Positions 53,872-63,975 of a DNA stretch of 64,000 bases are shown piece by piece. Under the pieces are notes generated by a model. The model searched no databases. It was given only the letters and a program-made list of their open reading frames with translations, and was not told where the DNA came from. This DNA is from Archaeoglobus veneficus SNP6 (lineage in GTDB: Archaea > Halobacteriota > Archaeoglobi > Archaeoglobales > Archaeoglobaceae). How positions within the stretch are numbered: position 1 is the first letter of the stretch; each line of letters begins with the position of its first letter. The stretch covers positions 1,534,612 through 1,598,611 of the forward strand of contig NC_015320.1 of assembly GCF_000194625.1 (NCBI RefSeq), in the 5' to 3' direction. Position numbers and translations under genes: made by a program.

Positions 53872-54441
53872 ATGGAACTAACGTCTGTACTACTGATTGC
53901 AATACCCGTAGTGGTCGTTGTGCTGCTGCTGGTGTATTTCGTGTCTATATACAATAGATTTCAGAGCCTGAAAAATGGGGCTGAGGCAACACTCGGCCAG
54001 ATAAGGGTGGCACTTAAAAAGAGACTTGACATGATTGCCCAGCTTGTTGAAGCGGTGCAGAGCTATGCGAAGTTCGAGAGGGAGACCCTTGAAAAGATCA
54101 CGCAGATGAGAACAAGTGTGCTAAAAGCGGACGCAAGGGAAATTCAGAACATTGAAGCATAATCTAGACGGATCTTGGGCAACATCCTTGTTTCTGTTGA
54201 AAACTATCCGGATTTAAAGACGTCTGAAACAGTAAAGCAGCTCATGGATGCTGTTAGAGATGTGGAGGACGAAATTGCAAGGCACAGGTACACGTACAAC
54301 AACATCGTTCAGGAGTTCAATACAATGACCGACGTCGTACCGTCGAGCATAGTTGCATCTATGCTCGGGTTCATGAAAATGGACTACCTGCAGTTCGAGG
54401 AGGAGATAAGCAAGCGACCTGAACTCAGGTGGCAGGTATGA
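53872..54441 (+). pseudogene. lemA: LemA-family membrane protein interrupted by an in-frame TAA
   Basis: Residues before the stop give the LemA start: one N-terminal helix, Tyr-Asn-Arg-Phe-Gln-Ser-Leu-Lys-Asn, Ile-Arg-Val-Ala-Leu-Lys-Lys-Arg and Ile-Gln-Asn-Ile-Glu-Ala. TAA (54160-54162) follows, then the same frame goes on with Ser-Arg-Arg-Ile-Leu-Gly-Asn and the LemA second half, Glu-Asn-Tyr-Pro-Asp-Leu-Lys and Tyr-Asn-Asn-Ile-Val-Gln-Glu-Phe-Asn. A GAA to TAA change fits. The second half overlaps the DUF2207 gene by ATGA. It is either a broken gene, a sequence error, or two polypeptides. Confidence 0.7.
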
Positions 54442-56252
54442 GTGAGACAAGGCAGCTTGTCATTCTTTTTTTGATTGTGATTCTGTTTGGAGCTGCAGGG
54501 TTTTTCGTGGCGGAGCTTGTCAACTATTCTGGCGACCTGACGGTCGAAAGGTACATTGTTACGCTCTCTCCCAATGGCTCTCTTAAGGAGACTTATGTCT
54601 ACGACATCGGCAGCTCCGGGAAGTACACGATGCTGTATAGAGTGTGGAAGGTACCTCTCCTTCCTCCTGCAGCATCGGGCCTGAACACGCCCTACGTGAA
54701 GGTTCTTGATGTTGAATGCTCTTTTGGGACGATATCCTACGTCAAGGATTTCGCGGGGAAAGTCTGGATTCTCAGCGGACAGAGTCCGGCGTATGCCAAG
54801 TCCTGGATATCCAGAAAGGCGTATCTAAACGAGGTTGGCTGCTATAAACCGGAAATGTTCACTGCTGGAAAGTATACAGTGACTTACAGCTACTTCATCA
54901 ATCCGCCACTGGAGTGTGATGAAGAAATCTGCCACCTCAACCTCAAGCTTGCCGATGAGCACGTGCCCTACAAGAGAGTCGAAATAGTTCTAAATGACCC
55001 TTATAATCAAATTTTAAGGGTTTTTCCACATCCACCGGACTTCAGTGTCTCGAAAAGCGACAGTGGATGGGTAATTACAGGTAAAAGTCCTAGAGACGGA
55101 CTGATTGAGGTGGAGATTCTGCTCAAGCCCGGTATGGTGGGATTCGTAAAAGAAGTCAGCAACGTTGAGGAAAAAACGCTGTCGGCGAACAGTACATACT
55201 CAAATGTATATTCAGCACTCTTAGGGCTGAAATACATTCTACTTGCGATAATATTTGGATTTCCGGCTGTACTCGGCACTCTTTATATCAGATACGGGAA
55301 GGAGAAGGAGTTCACAGTTCCGGAACATCTGAGCTACGTGCCGAACAAGAACAGAAAGCCCTGGCATGTTAACCTCGTATTCAAGGGTGATGCTTTAGAC
55401 TTCGACGAGGACGGATTTTACGCAACGCTCCTCGATCTGCAGATAAGAGGTTTCATAAAAATAGAGCCGTACATGGATGGAGCGAATAAAAAGGAAGTGA
55501 AAATCGAACTGCTAAAAAAGCCAGAGGACGCGGAAGACCCTTACGAGAGGGCTGTCCTGCAATTCCTGCACGACTGGTCGAGAGATGGTGTCACATTCTA
55601 CACCGGAGAGTTCAAAGACCTCGTCAGGTCAATGAGTAACAAGAGAGATGAGATTACGAGGCTCAAGGAGAGGGTCGATTTTATCATGCGTGAGGCCTTT
55701 CCAGAATATGCGAGGGAGTTCGTGGAGTCTGCCAGAAGCAGGCTTGCCGTTCTCTTCGTTGCGAGCCTCGTGCTGATGCTTGTCGTTGTCATTGCGGGAA
55801 TGCTATATTCTGGTACATATCCAGTGCTCAGGGAAATGGGCGTGTACTCTGTGGCGATCATGCTGCAGTCCCTTGCTGCACTTCTTACCCCAACAGCACT
55901 CTTTGGCAGATGGAAGGGTGATTACTACAAGGAGAAGCTCGAGTGGGATGCTTTTCGGAAGTTCCTGTCGGACATGGTGATGATAAAGAAGTACGCACCC
56001 GAAGACATAGTCATATGGAAGGACTGGCTCATTTATGGAACTGCCCTTGGCGTGGGTGAGAAGGTTGTAAAGGCGATGGAGGCGCTAAAGGTCGAAATTC
56101 CCGAAGTCTACGTGGCGCCTTGGGTTTACATGTCGTTCCACTCTGTAAACAGGTCGGTCTCATCGGCATACGCAGCGGCAACTGGCAAAAGTACGGGAGG
56201 TGGATTTGTCTCCAGTGGTGGATTTGGAGGCGGTGGGGCTGGTGGACGATAG
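54438..56252 (+). CDS. DUF2207 membrane protein
   Basis: A 604-residue protein: N-terminal helix (residues 8-27), an outside beta-rich domain to about residue 265, three or more helices near 275 and 440-490, a cytoplasmic winged-helix-like region, and a Gly/Ser-rich C-terminus (Ser-Gly-Gly-Phe-Gly-Gly-Gly). This is the layout of DUF2207 proteins, which usually lie beside LemA, as here. Their role is unknown. ATG 54438 overlaps the LemA stop. Confidence 0.85.
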   Translation: MSETRQLVILFLIVILFGAAGFFVAELVNYSGDLTVERYIVTLSPNGSLKETYVYDIGSSGKYTMLYRVWKVPLLPPAASGLNTPYVKVLDVECSFGTISYVKDFAGKVWILSGQSPAYAKSWISRKAYLNEVGCYKPEMFTAGKYTVTYSYFINPPLECDEEICHLNLKLADEHVPYKRVEIVLNDPYNQILRVFPHPPDFSVSKSDSGWVITGKSPRDGLIEVEILLKPGMVGFVKEVSNVEEKTLSANSTYSNVYSALLGLKYILLAIIFGFPAVLGTLYIRYGKEKEFTVPEHLSYVPNKNRKPWHVNLVFKGDALDFDEDGFYATLLDLQIRGFIKIEPYMDGANKKEVKIELLKKPEDAEDPYERAVLQFLHDWSRDGVTFYTGEFKDLVRSMSNKRDEITRLKERVDFIMREAFPEYAREFVESARSRLAVLFVASLVLMLVVVIAGMLYSGTYPVLREMGVYSVAIMLQSLAALLTPTALFGRWKGDYYKEKLEWDAFRKFLSDMVMIKKYAPEDIVIWKDWLIYGTALGVGEKVVKAMEALKVEIPEVYVAPWVYMSFHSVNRSVSSAYAAATGKSTGGGFVSSGGFGGGGAGGR

Positions 56253-56322
56253 TTGGATAGCTGGATGGCTTCCACCCTTTACTTTTTAGTGTGATCACCT
56301 GATTAAGGTTGTAGAATTGCTA

Positions 56323-56826
56323 CTATTTAAAGAACAAGTAGGCGGGGAAAGCCATGCTCACCAAGTTGATAAGCAAGCTGAGAAGCACACTCTCTCTTAA
56401 GCTCATCTCTGTACTTTTGTTTATTATTGCACTCTCGAGCAGTATGACAAAAGCTTCAGACGGGAAAAGCGAAAGTCGGCTGGCCAGTCCCCAGCTCATG
56501 TAATCTTTCATGATGTTTAGTGAAATCTCCAGAGCAATAATGAACAGTGGGTATGATACTGCATTCGCAAGCAAAACAGCCAGCAGGATTTTCTTTTTCG
56601 GAGTTACCTTTCTGACCACCAGATAGGCGAAGGTGGTAACAAGTTCGATACAAACGGTAATTGCGAAAAAGATGAGGAGTATTAGTAGGCCCACAAGTAG
56701 TTTGCCCCGCATGTACTCGCTCTCTCGACCGGGTATGGACACGTCAGCCGAGACAATGGCAACAGAAGACAGTATTACGAATATTGCTAAAAGTACATGT
56801 ACTATTCGAACTTTGTCATGAAACAT
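56323..56826 (-). CDS. multi-pass membrane protein of unknown function
   Basis: A 167-residue protein with a signal-like N-terminal helix and four further helices. The pattern resembles small haloarchaeal and Archaeoglobi hypothetical proteins. ATG 56826 precedes the first helix; the frame upstream to 57015 is not coding-like. No family recognised. Confidence 0.6.
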   Translation of the reverse strand: MFHDKVRIVHVLLAIFVILSSVAIVSADVSIPGRESEYMRGKLLVGLLILLIFFAITVCIELVTTFAYLVVRKVTPKKKILLAVLLANAVSYPLFIIALEISLNIMKDYMSWGLASRLSLFPSEAFVILLESAIINKSTEMSLRESVLLSLLINLVSMAFPAYLFFK

Positions 56827-56981
56827 TGTAGAAAATTTGAAGAGGTAAAAAATAACTTTTTCGATTTTGGCGAAATAGTTACATTTTTTGTTATCCTTGG
56901 CTATCACGTTCCAGTGGCCCGTATATGCTATCTCAGAATTGTTATATTTTACTGTATTATGAATGGAAGTGTCCGAATAAA

Positions 56982-57194
56982 TTAACCTTCTGGCTTGCCG
57001 ATTATCTCGCCGCATTTCGGGCAGGCAACTCCTTTCAGAACTTTACTAAGCCAGCCTCCACGAAGCGCCTCATCTTCTGAGATCTTCAGGCTGCCATCCG
57101 GATTTACGTACTCTTCTTTAAAAACCGGCTTTAGCTTGGAGATCTTGACCTTACTGCCGCAGTTAGGACACACGATCCTGTTTCTCTTTCCCAT
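56982..57194 (-). CDS. small zinc-ribbon protein
   Basis: A 70-residue protein with Cys-Pro-Asn-Cys near the N-terminus and Cys-Pro-Lys-Cys near the C-terminus, framing an acidic middle. A zinc ribbon is likely. No known function. It lies just left of the transposase gene. Confidence 0.65.
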   Translation of the reverse strand: MGKRNRIVCPNCGSKVKISKLKPVFKEEYVNPDGSLKISEDEALRGGWLSKVLKGVACPKCGEIIGKPEG

Positions 57195-57285
57195 AAAAAG
57201 GATGGCAAGGAATATTGTCTTTAGTTTTACGATCTGACCTGTTCACAAACTATATAAATAATTGAACATCAATCTATCACATTTT

Positions 57286-57981
57286 ATGGTAATAGCGAAT
57301 ATAGCAGATAACGACCTCATTAAGATCCTAGAGAGCTTCAAAATCTTCGAGAGGAATAAAGTATCGCTGGAGATCAAGCTTATTGCAATAGCGATGTACA
57401 TAGTTTCTTCCAGCGTTAGAAGAATCGCTTTGCTCTTTAACGTTGGCAAATCGACCGTCCACTACTGGATCGAGAAGTTCAAGGATGTTCTCGAATTCAA
57501 CGAGAAAGAGAAAGTCAAGGAGCTTGTAATAGCTCGAATTGCTGTTGATGAAACGATTTTGAAATACAACGGGAAGAAATGCTACCTTTTCGCCGCTTTG
57601 GATGTAGAGAGAAACAAGATTGTGCATCTCAAAGTATATCCTGCGAGAAATGCTTTAGCAGCTTATTCCTTCCTTAGAGAAGTTCTGAGGATGTGCGAGG
57701 TTGAAGAGCTGATTTTGGATAAGGGGCCTTGGTACAGAGATGCCTTACAGCGTTTAGGCGTCAGATTCAGACACGAAGCATTTGGAGAGAGGAGTTTGGT
57801 TGAATCCGTGTTTTCTTCTTTCAAGCAGAGAGCGGAGATTTTCTTCTGCTCCATAACAGTTAATTTCAGGAGGAGAGAGAAGAAGTTTGGAAGTCTAAGG
57901 TGGAAAAGAGCTTTAGAATGCTGGAACAGGTTTTGCAGGATGTTCATGTTCTACTTCAATGTCGTTAGGGGGTGTTATTAG
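57286..57981 (+). mobile_element. IS6-like DDE transposase (insertion sequence)
   Basis: A 231-residue transposase: an N-terminal HTH (Val-Arg-Arg-Ile-Ala-Leu-Leu-Phe-Asn-Val-Gly-Lys-Ser-Thr-Val-His-Tyr-Trp), then a DDE domain with Asp in Ala-Val-Asp-Glu-Thr, Asp in Leu-Asp-Lys-Gly and Glu in Leu-Val-Glu-Ser-Val-Phe. This is the IS6 (IS240) type. It is full length and seems intact. I could not find clear terminal inverted repeats or target duplications by eye, so the element ends are not given. Confidence 0.85.
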
Positions 57982-58055
57982 GACACCTATTTATGAATTA
58001 TACAAAGGTTTCCTTAGCCTGATCTGTGCTGTACGCGGCTATACAGCTTGACAGT

Positions 58056-58622
58056 TTAAAGAACACCCTTCGTGCTCCTTACGTCTTCTCCTCTTATCTC
58101 AATGGCTTCACTGAAAGCTTTGGCAAATGCCTTGAAAGCAGCCTCCATCGTGTGGTGCGCATTCATCCCCTTGAGCTGCAGGTAGACGTTTATTCCAGCG
58201 TTTCTGCACAAGGTGTCGAAGAAGTGGACGAAGTTCTCAGCTTTCATGCCTTTAACGTCTCCAACGCTACCTTCGAAGTTGAAGTACCCCCTTCCACTCA
58301 CGTCAACGCCGCACATTGCTACTGCATCATCCATCGGGAGTATTGCATCACCAAACCTCGCGATGCCCTTTTTATCTCCCAGCGCAGTTTTTATCGCCTC
58401 TCCGAGCGCTATGGCGACATCCTCTATGGTGTGGTGTTCATCGACTTCGATATCTCCTCTCGCCTTAAGCTTCAGCCCGATACCAGCGTGCTTGGCAAAG
58501 GTCTCGAGCATGTGGTTGAAGAAGGGGATGCCCGTGCCAACTTCGTAATCACCGCCATCGAGATCTATTGAAACACTGACTTCGACTTCTTTCGTTTTCC
58601 TCTCTGCCCTCGCCTTTCGCAT
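58056..58622 (-). CDS. hisB: imidazoleglycerol-phosphate dehydratase
   Basis: A 188-residue HisB for step six of histidine synthesis. It has the metal-binding His motifs: Phe-Phe-Asn-His-Met-Leu near residue 36, Asp-Glu-His-His-Thr near 63, and Asn-Ala-His-His-Thr near 158. ATG 58622 was chosen; ATG 58637 is in frame. hisA lies about 56 bases upstream on the same strand. Confidence 0.95.
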   Translation of the reverse strand: MRKARAERKTKEVEVSVSIDLDGGDYEVGTGIPFFNHMLETFAKHAGIGLKLKARGDIEVDEHHTIEDVAIALGEAIKTALGDKKGIARFGDAILPMDDAVAMCGVDVSGRGYFNFEGSVGDVKGMKAENFVHFFDTLCRNAGINVYLQLKGMNAHHTMEAAFKAFAKAFSEAIEIRGEDVRSTKGVL

Positions 58623-58677
58623 GATATGCACTTCCATTTAAAATAATAATAACTTTTCCATCAAACTGCTTAGCTGT

Positions 58678-59394
58678 TCAATCCTCTTCAAGTTCGAGCA
58701 ACTCTTCAAGACTGACTTTGCCTGTGTAAAGGGCCGAGCCTATCACGACGCCAGCAGCTCCGACTTTCTTTATCTTCTCAACGTCTTTTCTTGTCGTTAT
58801 GCCTCCCGCAACATAAACAGGCAGAGACGTGCCCTCCACAACTTCTCGTACTTTCTCTATTGCAGCTCCTCTCATCAAACCTTCAACGTCCACGTTCGTG
58901 TAGAGCAGCGATACGTCGCAGTCCTCGTAAAGCCTCGCGAGTTCCACAGGTGTGAAAGCTGTCTCCTCCTTCCAGCCCCGTACAACCACTTTATCTTTCC
59001 TTGAATCTATGGCCACCATTATTCTACCGGGGTATTTAGATGCGAGAGTCTTTACCTCTTCAATCTTTTCTACAGCCATTGTTCCGATGATTACTCTGTC
59101 TATTCCTGCGGAGATCAACCCTTTGATGACGCTGGTATCTCTTATACCACCACCAACCTGAATTTCGGCTTTAACTCGCCTTCTAATTTCGAGAATGATG
59201 TCTTCGTGTCTCAGCCTTCCACCGAAAGCTCCACTCAGGTCGATGACGTGGAGAACTCTCGCCCCCTTCTTAACCCACATCTCTGCAACTTCGACGGGGT
59301 TTTCGAGGGAGACAAGAACTGCATCCTCTTTCCCCTGCTGGAGCTGGACACATTTGCCATCCTTTAAGTCGACTGCTGGAATAACCCTAAACAT
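58678..59394 (-). CDS. hisA: phosphoribosylformimino-5-aminoimidazole carboxamide ribotide isomerase
   Basis: A 238-residue HisA TIM barrel: Ile-Pro-Ala-Val-Asp-Leu-Lys-Asp-Gly, Val-Gly-Gly-Gly-Ile-Arg, Ile-Gly-Thr-Met-Ala, Tyr-Thr-Asn-Val-Asp and Ala-Gly-Gly-Ile-Thr. Catalytic Asp are at the first and the central motif. Together with hisB it makes a small histidine cluster. Confidence 0.95.
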   Translation of the reverse strand: MFRVIPAVDLKDGKCVQLQQGKEDAVLVSLENPVEVAEMWVKKGARVLHVIDLSGAFGGRLRHEDIILEIRRRVKAEIQVGGGIRDTSVIKGLISAGIDRVIIGTMAVEKIEEVKTLASKYPGRIMVAIDSRKDKVVVRGWKEETAFTPVELARLYEDCDVSLLYTNVDVEGLMRGAAIEKVREVVEGTSLPVYVAGGITTRKDVEKIKKVGAAGVVIGSALYTGKVSLEELLELEED

Positions 59395-59514
59395 CGTCTT
59401 GCGTTTGGCAGCGGGCTAAATAGGCTTTTCGATGTTTTGGCGAGTCTGCTTTTCGTCTTCTCATTGGTCAACGGAATGGCAAGCTTTATAACATATACAT
59501 ATCAATACACAACT

Positions 59515-59733
59515 ATGGCAAAAACGATAGCAGTGTCAGATGACGTTTACGAAATGCTCTCTAAGGCAAAAATGAAAGACGAATCTTTCAGCGACGTAAT
59601 CAGAAGACTCCTGAGAAGGCAGAATATAAGCGACATTCCCAAAATACTCGAAGATAATGAAGCTGAAAAGATCAGAGAGTTGATTGAGAGGCAGAAAGAA
59701 GCTGACTTGAAAAGACTTAAGGAGTTGCTCTGA
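59515..59733 (+). CDS. vapB: VapB-type antitoxin (DUF217-like)
   Basis: A 72-residue protein: Ile-Ala-Val-Ser-Asp-Asp-Val-Tyr-Glu-Met-Leu then Ser-Phe-Ser-Asp-Val-Ile-Arg-Arg-Leu. This is the archaeal DUF217-type antitoxin. TATA-like TTTATAACAT near 59484-59494 precedes ATG 59515. It overlaps vapC by one base (TGATG). Confidence 0.88.
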   Translation: MAKTIAVSDDVYEMLSKAKMKDESFSDVIRRLLRRQNISDIPKILEDNEAEKIRELIERQKEADLKRLKELL

Positions 59734-60122
59734 TGTGGATTTTCGACACCTCTTTTGTTATCGACCTCTTCAGACACGACAGGAGGGCTTTAAAGAAAGC
59801 CAAGGAAGTTGATAACACTCCATCGACAAAGGCAATTTCTGTTGTGACTGCTCACGAAGTTTTGAGGGGGTTGTTTTACATTGGGAACGAGGAAAAGCTG
59901 AGGGTTGGCGAGTCTGCTCTCAATAGATTTGAGATCATTTCATATACATATGAGATAGCAAAGAAGGCTGCAGAAATTGACGCATCTCTCGCAAAAAGAG
60001 GTGAAATGCTGCCTTTCCCGGATGTAGTCATCGCTGCAACCGCTGTGGTGTATGATTTAATACTTGTCACGAGAGACGAGCATTTTAAGAGAATCAAAGG
60101 GCTCAAAATCGAAGAGTATTGA
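59733..60122 (+). CDS. vapC: VapC-type PIN-domain toxin
   Basis: A 129-residue PIN-domain RNase: Asp-Thr-Ser-Phe-Val-Ile-Asp-Leu at the N-terminus, Glu in Ala-His-Glu-Val-Leu-Arg-Gly, and the acidic cluster near Phe-Pro-Asp-Val-Val-Ile-Ala-Ala plus Thr-Arg-Asp-Glu-His-Phe. The four acidic residues chelate metal for RNA cleavage. Toxin of the pair with the preceding gene. Confidence 0.9.
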   Translation: MWIFDTSFVIDLFRHDRRALKKAKEVDNTPSTKAISVVTAHEVLRGLFYIGNEEKLRVGESALNRFEIISYTYEIAKKAAEIDASLAKRGEMLPFPDVVIAATAVVYDLILVTRDEHFKRIKGLKIEEY

Positions 60123-60183
60123 CTAAGTCCACTTCCAGCAAAAATCCCAAAAGCCTAAAAAATAACACCTGCAACGAAAAACC

Positions 60184-61215
60184 ATGAGGACAATATTCTG
60201 GGATGGTTGCGTTAAGCTGATAGACCAGACTTTACTGCCAGATAAGTTTGAAATTATCGAGTGTAGGCGCGTTGAGGAGCTTGCAGATGCGATAAAAAGG
60301 CTTGCAGTTAGAGGTGCTCCCGCCCTCGAAGCTGCGGGCGGATACGGCGTTGCTCTGGCAGCCCACGAGAGGGACTTCTCGAGCGTTGATGAACTGAAGG
60401 AGCACGTTAAAAGAGCTGCTGAGTTCCTTGCTTCTACCCGCCCAACGGCCGTAAACCTCTTCTATGGCATAGAGAGGGTTCTCAAAGCAGCTATGGATGG
60501 AAACAGCGTCGAGGAAGTCAGGCAGCTCGCTTTGAGTGAGGCGGAGAAGATAGCTGACGAAGACGTGGAAAGGAACAAGCAGATGGGCAAACATGGCGCA
60601 AAGCTGCTTGAAGATGGATTTACGGTTCTGACTTACTGCAACACCGGAAGGCTCGCAACTGTTGACTGGGGAACTGCTCTTGGTGTAATAAGAAGTGCCG
60701 TCGAAGAGGGCAAGAAAATAAAGGTCATAGCCTGCGAAACGAGGCCTCTCAACCAGGGCTCGAGGCTGACAGCATGGGAGCTCATGAAGGACGGCATCGA
60801 GGTCACGCTGATTACAGACTCGATGGCGGGTATAGTCATGCAGAAGGGCATGGTTGACTGCGTCATAGTCGGGGCAGACAGAATCGTGAGAGATGCTGTT
60901 TTCAACAAGATTGGAACGTACACAGTTGCAGTGCTTGCGAAGGAGCATGGCATACCCTTTTACGTTGCAGCTCCAGCAACTACCTTCGACTGGGGTAGAG
61001 AAGCGAAGGATGTCGTGATAGAGGAAAGAAGCAGAGAGGAGCTGATCTACTGCAATATAAAGTGCAAACAGAGCCTTATAGCCCCCTCGGATGTTAAGGT
61101 TTACAACCCCGCCTTTGATGCAACTCCTCTCAAGTACGTTACTGCTCTGATTACTGAGAAAGGTGTAATCTACCCGCCATACGAGGAGAACGTGCCGAAA
61201 ATTCTTGGTTTTTGA
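60184..61215 (+). CDS. mtnA: S-methyl-5-thioribose-1-phosphate isomerase
   Basis: A 343-residue MtnA/eIF2B-alpha family enzyme. It has Arg-Gly-Ala-Pro-Ala-Leu-Glu-Ala, the catalytic Cys in Thr-Tyr-Cys-Asn-Thr-Gly, Ala-Cys-Glu-Thr-Arg-Pro and Val-Gly-Ala-Asp-Arg-Ile. These match MtnA, which turns methylthioribose-1-phosphate to the ribulose form in methionine salvage. A TATA-like stretch near 60157 suggests its own leaderless mRNA. Confidence 0.92.
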   Translation: MRTIFWDGCVKLIDQTLLPDKFEIIECRRVEELADAIKRLAVRGAPALEAAGGYGVALAAHERDFSSVDELKEHVKRAAEFLASTRPTAVNLFYGIERVLKAAMDGNSVEEVRQLALSEAEKIADEDVERNKQMGKHGAKLLEDGFTVLTYCNTGRLATVDWGTALGVIRSAVEEGKKIKVIACETRPLNQGSRLTAWELMKDGIEVTLITDSMAGIVMQKGMVDCVIVGADRIVRDAVFNKIGTYTVAVLAKEHGIPFYVAAPATTFDWGREAKDVVIEERSREELIYCNIKCKQSLIAPSDVKVYNPAFDATPLKYVTALITEKGVIYPPYEENVPKILGF

Positions 61216-61402
61216 TTTTTGCACTGTCTTAAATTACTCTACTTATTTTATAAGTTTTTGAGAGCTATATTTGTTCCCTTAATCTCCATAACTCTCTCGT
61301 ATTGCCTCAAATCACTGGGTCTTCCCAGCTTCTGGTCGCGTTAGTGGTGAATCTTCGGGCGACACATCGCACCTGTAAACGGCTAAGTGAAAAATGCCAA
61401 TT
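61216..61402. other. convergent intergenic region with hairpins
   Basis: Between convergent mtnA and the SPOUT gene. It contains hairpin CTGGG-TCTT-CCCAG (61315-61328), GTCGC (61335-61339) with GCGAC (61359-61363), and GGTG (61346-61349) with CACC (61370-61373). The stretch 61310-61385 is richer in GC than its surroundings. No protein frame. It may hold a small RNA or a terminator; I cannot assign it. Confidence 0.4.
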
Positions 61403-62473
61403 TTAAGTGGTTTCCTCCTTTTTACCCGAATCTTCGAATGCTTCCTCGAATACAGCTATGAGCGCCACCAAAGCTGAAGGAATGGCCTGTTCGGTTGCGA
61501 AGGTAATGTATGGAGCTAAATCTATCACGTAATCTGCAAACTTAAAAACGCCCTTTGGAATTCCGACCCTGCTTCCGACGAAAACCACGATTTCATCAGC
61601 GTAGAACATTTTTCTGCCAAGTTCGTCCTTTACATTTTTTATCTGCTTCCCGGTCGGGTCAGTAACTATCAGCAGGTTCCTCTTCTTGCGCTTGTCCCTC
61701 GCAGTCTGGTAGAGGTCTTGCAGAAGAACCGGTACTTTTCTGACGTCTCTATCGTAGGCCCTTTTCTGCACTTCAAATCTCGCAATCTGCCCCTTTCTGA
61801 CGCCCTTTATGAATTGCTCAAGTTCATAGGCGTTTGCGTAGCCGAAAGGAGCAATTATCAGTTCTTTAATCTCGAAGGCCTGTACAGCCCTCCCTATTCT
61901 TTCACCAAGCTCAAAGGCACCCTTTTCGAGGTACGGGAGCTGGACTATGCTTATTTTACTGAGGAGTTTTCTCGAATCCACCTTGTCGGGAGTGTACTTT
62001 TTATGCTCCACCTGACCCTCTGTAACTCCTATCAGAGCTCTATCTCCGATTATCTCTACGTAAACGGTTTTTTCCGGAGAGATCAAATCAACGTCGCATC
62101 CTGTGAGCTTCTTCACTTCTGCGCCCAGCCTGATATTTACGTCTGCGCTTGTAAAGTCGTGAGTACCTCTTCTCTTCGTTTTAATAGCAAAGGTTTTTGC
62201 GTTACCGATTAGCTTTGCTATCTTTGGAGCCTGTTTAAGTATCTCGTTAATGTCGGCCTTACACTCGATAGAGATGGGTATGATTGTCTCTATTTCCGGG
62301 ATATCGGATATCCTCTCGATTTCGTCGGAGTGAACTATCACGAGGCCGAGAAACCCGGAGGGTCTTACTTCAATGTCTGCGTCCAGTCTCTCACGTATGT
62401 AGGACGCGGCGATGTACTCCATTCCTACCAGCGTTTTTATGAGGAGCATGGCTGTGTTTGAATTTTCTATCAT
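61403..62473 (-). CDS. THUMP/SPOUT RNA methylase family protein
   Basis: A 356-residue protein. An N-terminal THUMP-like domain (residues 1-170) contains [11 protein letters not shown]. The C-terminal SPOUT-like domain (190-340) has [11 protein letters not shown] and Phe-Ala-Thr-Glu-Gln-Ala-Ile-Pro. It should methylate tRNA or rRNA. It overlaps moaC by 4 bases (ATGA), so the two are co-translated. Confidence 0.78.
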   Translation of the reverse strand: MIENSNTAMLLIKTLVGMEYIAASYIRERLDADIEVRPSGFLGLVIVHSDEIERISDIPEIETIIPISIECKADINEILKQAPKIAKLIGNAKTFAIKTKRRGTHDFTSADVNIRLGAEVKKLTGCDVDLISPEKTVYVEIIGDRALIGVTEGQVEHKKYTPDKVDSRKLLSKISIVQLPYLEKGAFELGERIGRAVQAFEIKELIIAPFGYANAYELEQFIKGVRKGQIARFEVQKRAYDRDVRKVPVLLQDLYQTARDKRKKRNLLIVTDPTGKQIKNVKDELGRKMFYADEIVVFVGSRVGIPKGVFKFADYVIDLAPYITFATEQAIPSALVALIAVFEEAFEDSGKKEETT

Positions 62474-62943
62474 TTTCCGCTCTCTTTTACCTTCTTCACA
62501 ACCCTCATGTTTTCAATGGCCGTTGTGGGGTACTGGCCTTCTTCATTCTTTTCGAGAGATTTGACCATGTCCCATATGGTCAACAGTGCAACGCTTACTC
62601 CCGTCAAAGCCTCCATTTCGACTCCTGTTTTGCCAACGGACTTCACTGTACATTCTGCTTTAATTCCCTCATCCGTTACATCGAAAGATACCTGAACGGA
62701 GGTTATGGGTATTGGATGACACATCGGAATCAGTTCAGGAGTCTTCTTGACGGCAAGGACTGCCGCTATGTTCGCCGTGTTGAGAACGTTGCCCTTTGCA
62801 ACCTTATCTTCGACTATGGCCTTTACAGTCTCCTTTTTCAGTCTTATGAAGCCCTCCGCTGTTGCGATTCTTACCACATCTCCCTTCCCGGAGATATCAA
62901 CCATTCTGGCCCTTCCGGACTCAATATGGGTAAATTCACCCAT
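62470..62943 (-). CDS. moaC: cyclic pyranopterin monophosphate synthase
   Basis: A 157-residue MoaC, which makes the cyclic pyranopterin precursor of molybdopterin: Met-Val-Asp-Ile-Ser-Gly-Lys, Lys-Gly-Asn-Val-Leu, Ile-Pro-Met-Cys-His-Pro-Ile and Thr-Gly-Val-Glu-Met-Glu-Ala-Leu-Thr. ATG 62943 follows GGTGATT. With wtpABC it links to Mo/W metabolism, though the two lie far apart. Confidence 0.95.
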   Translation of the reverse strand: MGEFTHIESGRARMVDISGKGDVVRIATAEGFIRLKKETVKAIVEDKVAKGNVLNTANIAAVLAVKKTPELIPMCHPIPITSVQVSFDVTDEGIKAECTVKSVGKTGVEMEALTGVSVALLTIWDMVKSLEKNEEGQYPTTAIENMRVVKKVKESGK

Positions 62944-63097
62944 GTAATCACCTGCGTATCTTCGATAGCAATCCTGCAAATAATTTAGCTTTTCCTTCTC
63001 GCAGACTTTATTTCTTATTCGTAAGCCTGAGGGGTCTGAATAATTTCTTAAATTCAGATTTCGAGCACACGAGAACTCTGTAGGTAAAACAAATGAT

Positions 63098-63793
63098 TTA
63101 AATTATCTCTTCCTCCTCTTCTTCCTCCCTGTGCCTCTTTGGTGGACTCTCTTCAATAAGTGTGAGGTATTCCTTGAGCATTCTCGGGAATTTCGACGCT
63201 TCAACAAATCTCAATCCCATGCGCTCGCTCCACTTCCTTATTCCGGCATCACTGCTAACAACCCCTGCCTCAAGCTCCTTGGCCAGCAGAAGGACATCCA
63301 GGTCAGGAGAACTGTCGAGAATCCCCTGCCTCAGCGTTGCGCGGTACTTATCGCGAAATTTGCCTATCAGGTTGCCTATCTCCTGCTGGATTTCTTCCTT
63401 ACCCTCAAGATTTGAGGCTATGGCCGAGCTTTCCCATATAAACTCTTCTGCAAGCTTTCTGCCCCGATTGATCTTCTGCCTCATAGTGAGGACGTACTCG
63501 TAAAATATTGCTGCCGGAATCTTGACCTCATAGCGGTTTGGAGTCTTTTTGACGAGCCACGTGTCGAGCTTGACGTAAACGTCGTCGCTGCACTGATGTC
63601 TGCGAAGGAAGCTCACGAGTTCACCGTAAACCGTTGGATAGGGGATGTAGCAGCTTATATCGAGCTTGAGCCTTGCTCTCGCTATGAGGTCGAGGATTTC
63701 CTGGGCCGATTCACAGAGAGACTCGTAGCCTTCCTTGGCTCTCAGCCCGCTGTCGGTGATTGCCGTGGTGTCGAGGACGAATCTCTGTCTCAT
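63098..63793 (-). CDS. HARP: RNA-free RNase P (RNA ligase partner family)
   Basis: A 231-residue PIN-like nuclease of the HARP family (homologue of Aquifex RNase P). Marks are Val-Leu-Asp-Thr-Thr-Ala-Ile-Thr near the N-terminus, [11 protein letters not shown] and Val-Ser-Ser-Asp-Ala-Gly-Ile near the C-terminal third, supplying catalytic acidic residues. It ends in a Glu run (Glu-Glu-Glu-Glu-Glu-Glu-Ile-Ile). It trims the 5' end of pre-tRNAs in vitro in known homologues. ATG 63793 gives the conserved start. Confidence 0.88.
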   Translation of the reverse strand: MRQRFVLDTTAITDSGLRAKEGYESLCESAQEILDLIARARLKLDISCYIPYPTVYGELVSFLRRHQCSDDVYVKLDTWLVKKTPNRYEVKIPAAIFYEYVLTMRQKINRGRKLAEEFIWESSAIASNLEGKEEIQQEIGNLIGKFRDKYRATLRQGILDSSPDLDVLLLAKELEAGVVSSDAGIRKWSERMGLRFVEASKFPRMLKEYLTLIEESPPKRHREEEEEEEII

Positions 63794-63975
63794 TGATAAA
63801 AATAAATATTGAAAAATACTTAAAGGTTGTGGAATTACTGCAAATAGTCTGCAAAAATTCCTCTTGCAAAAGTACAATCGAAGTACGGGCGTAAATCCCT
63901 CAAATTCGTTAACTCAAATGAGGACCGGCAAATTTTTATAGTAATACTGCAACTATTAGTAATTGGTGAATATAT

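Noticed and set aside
57195-58055. Terminal inverted repeats of the IS element
   Set aside because: Flanks compared by eye on both sides; no convincing match, so ends not called.
60232-61224. 330-codon minus frame over mtnA
   Set aside because: Long only because the mtnA antisense lacks stops; composition rich in Cys and Ser.
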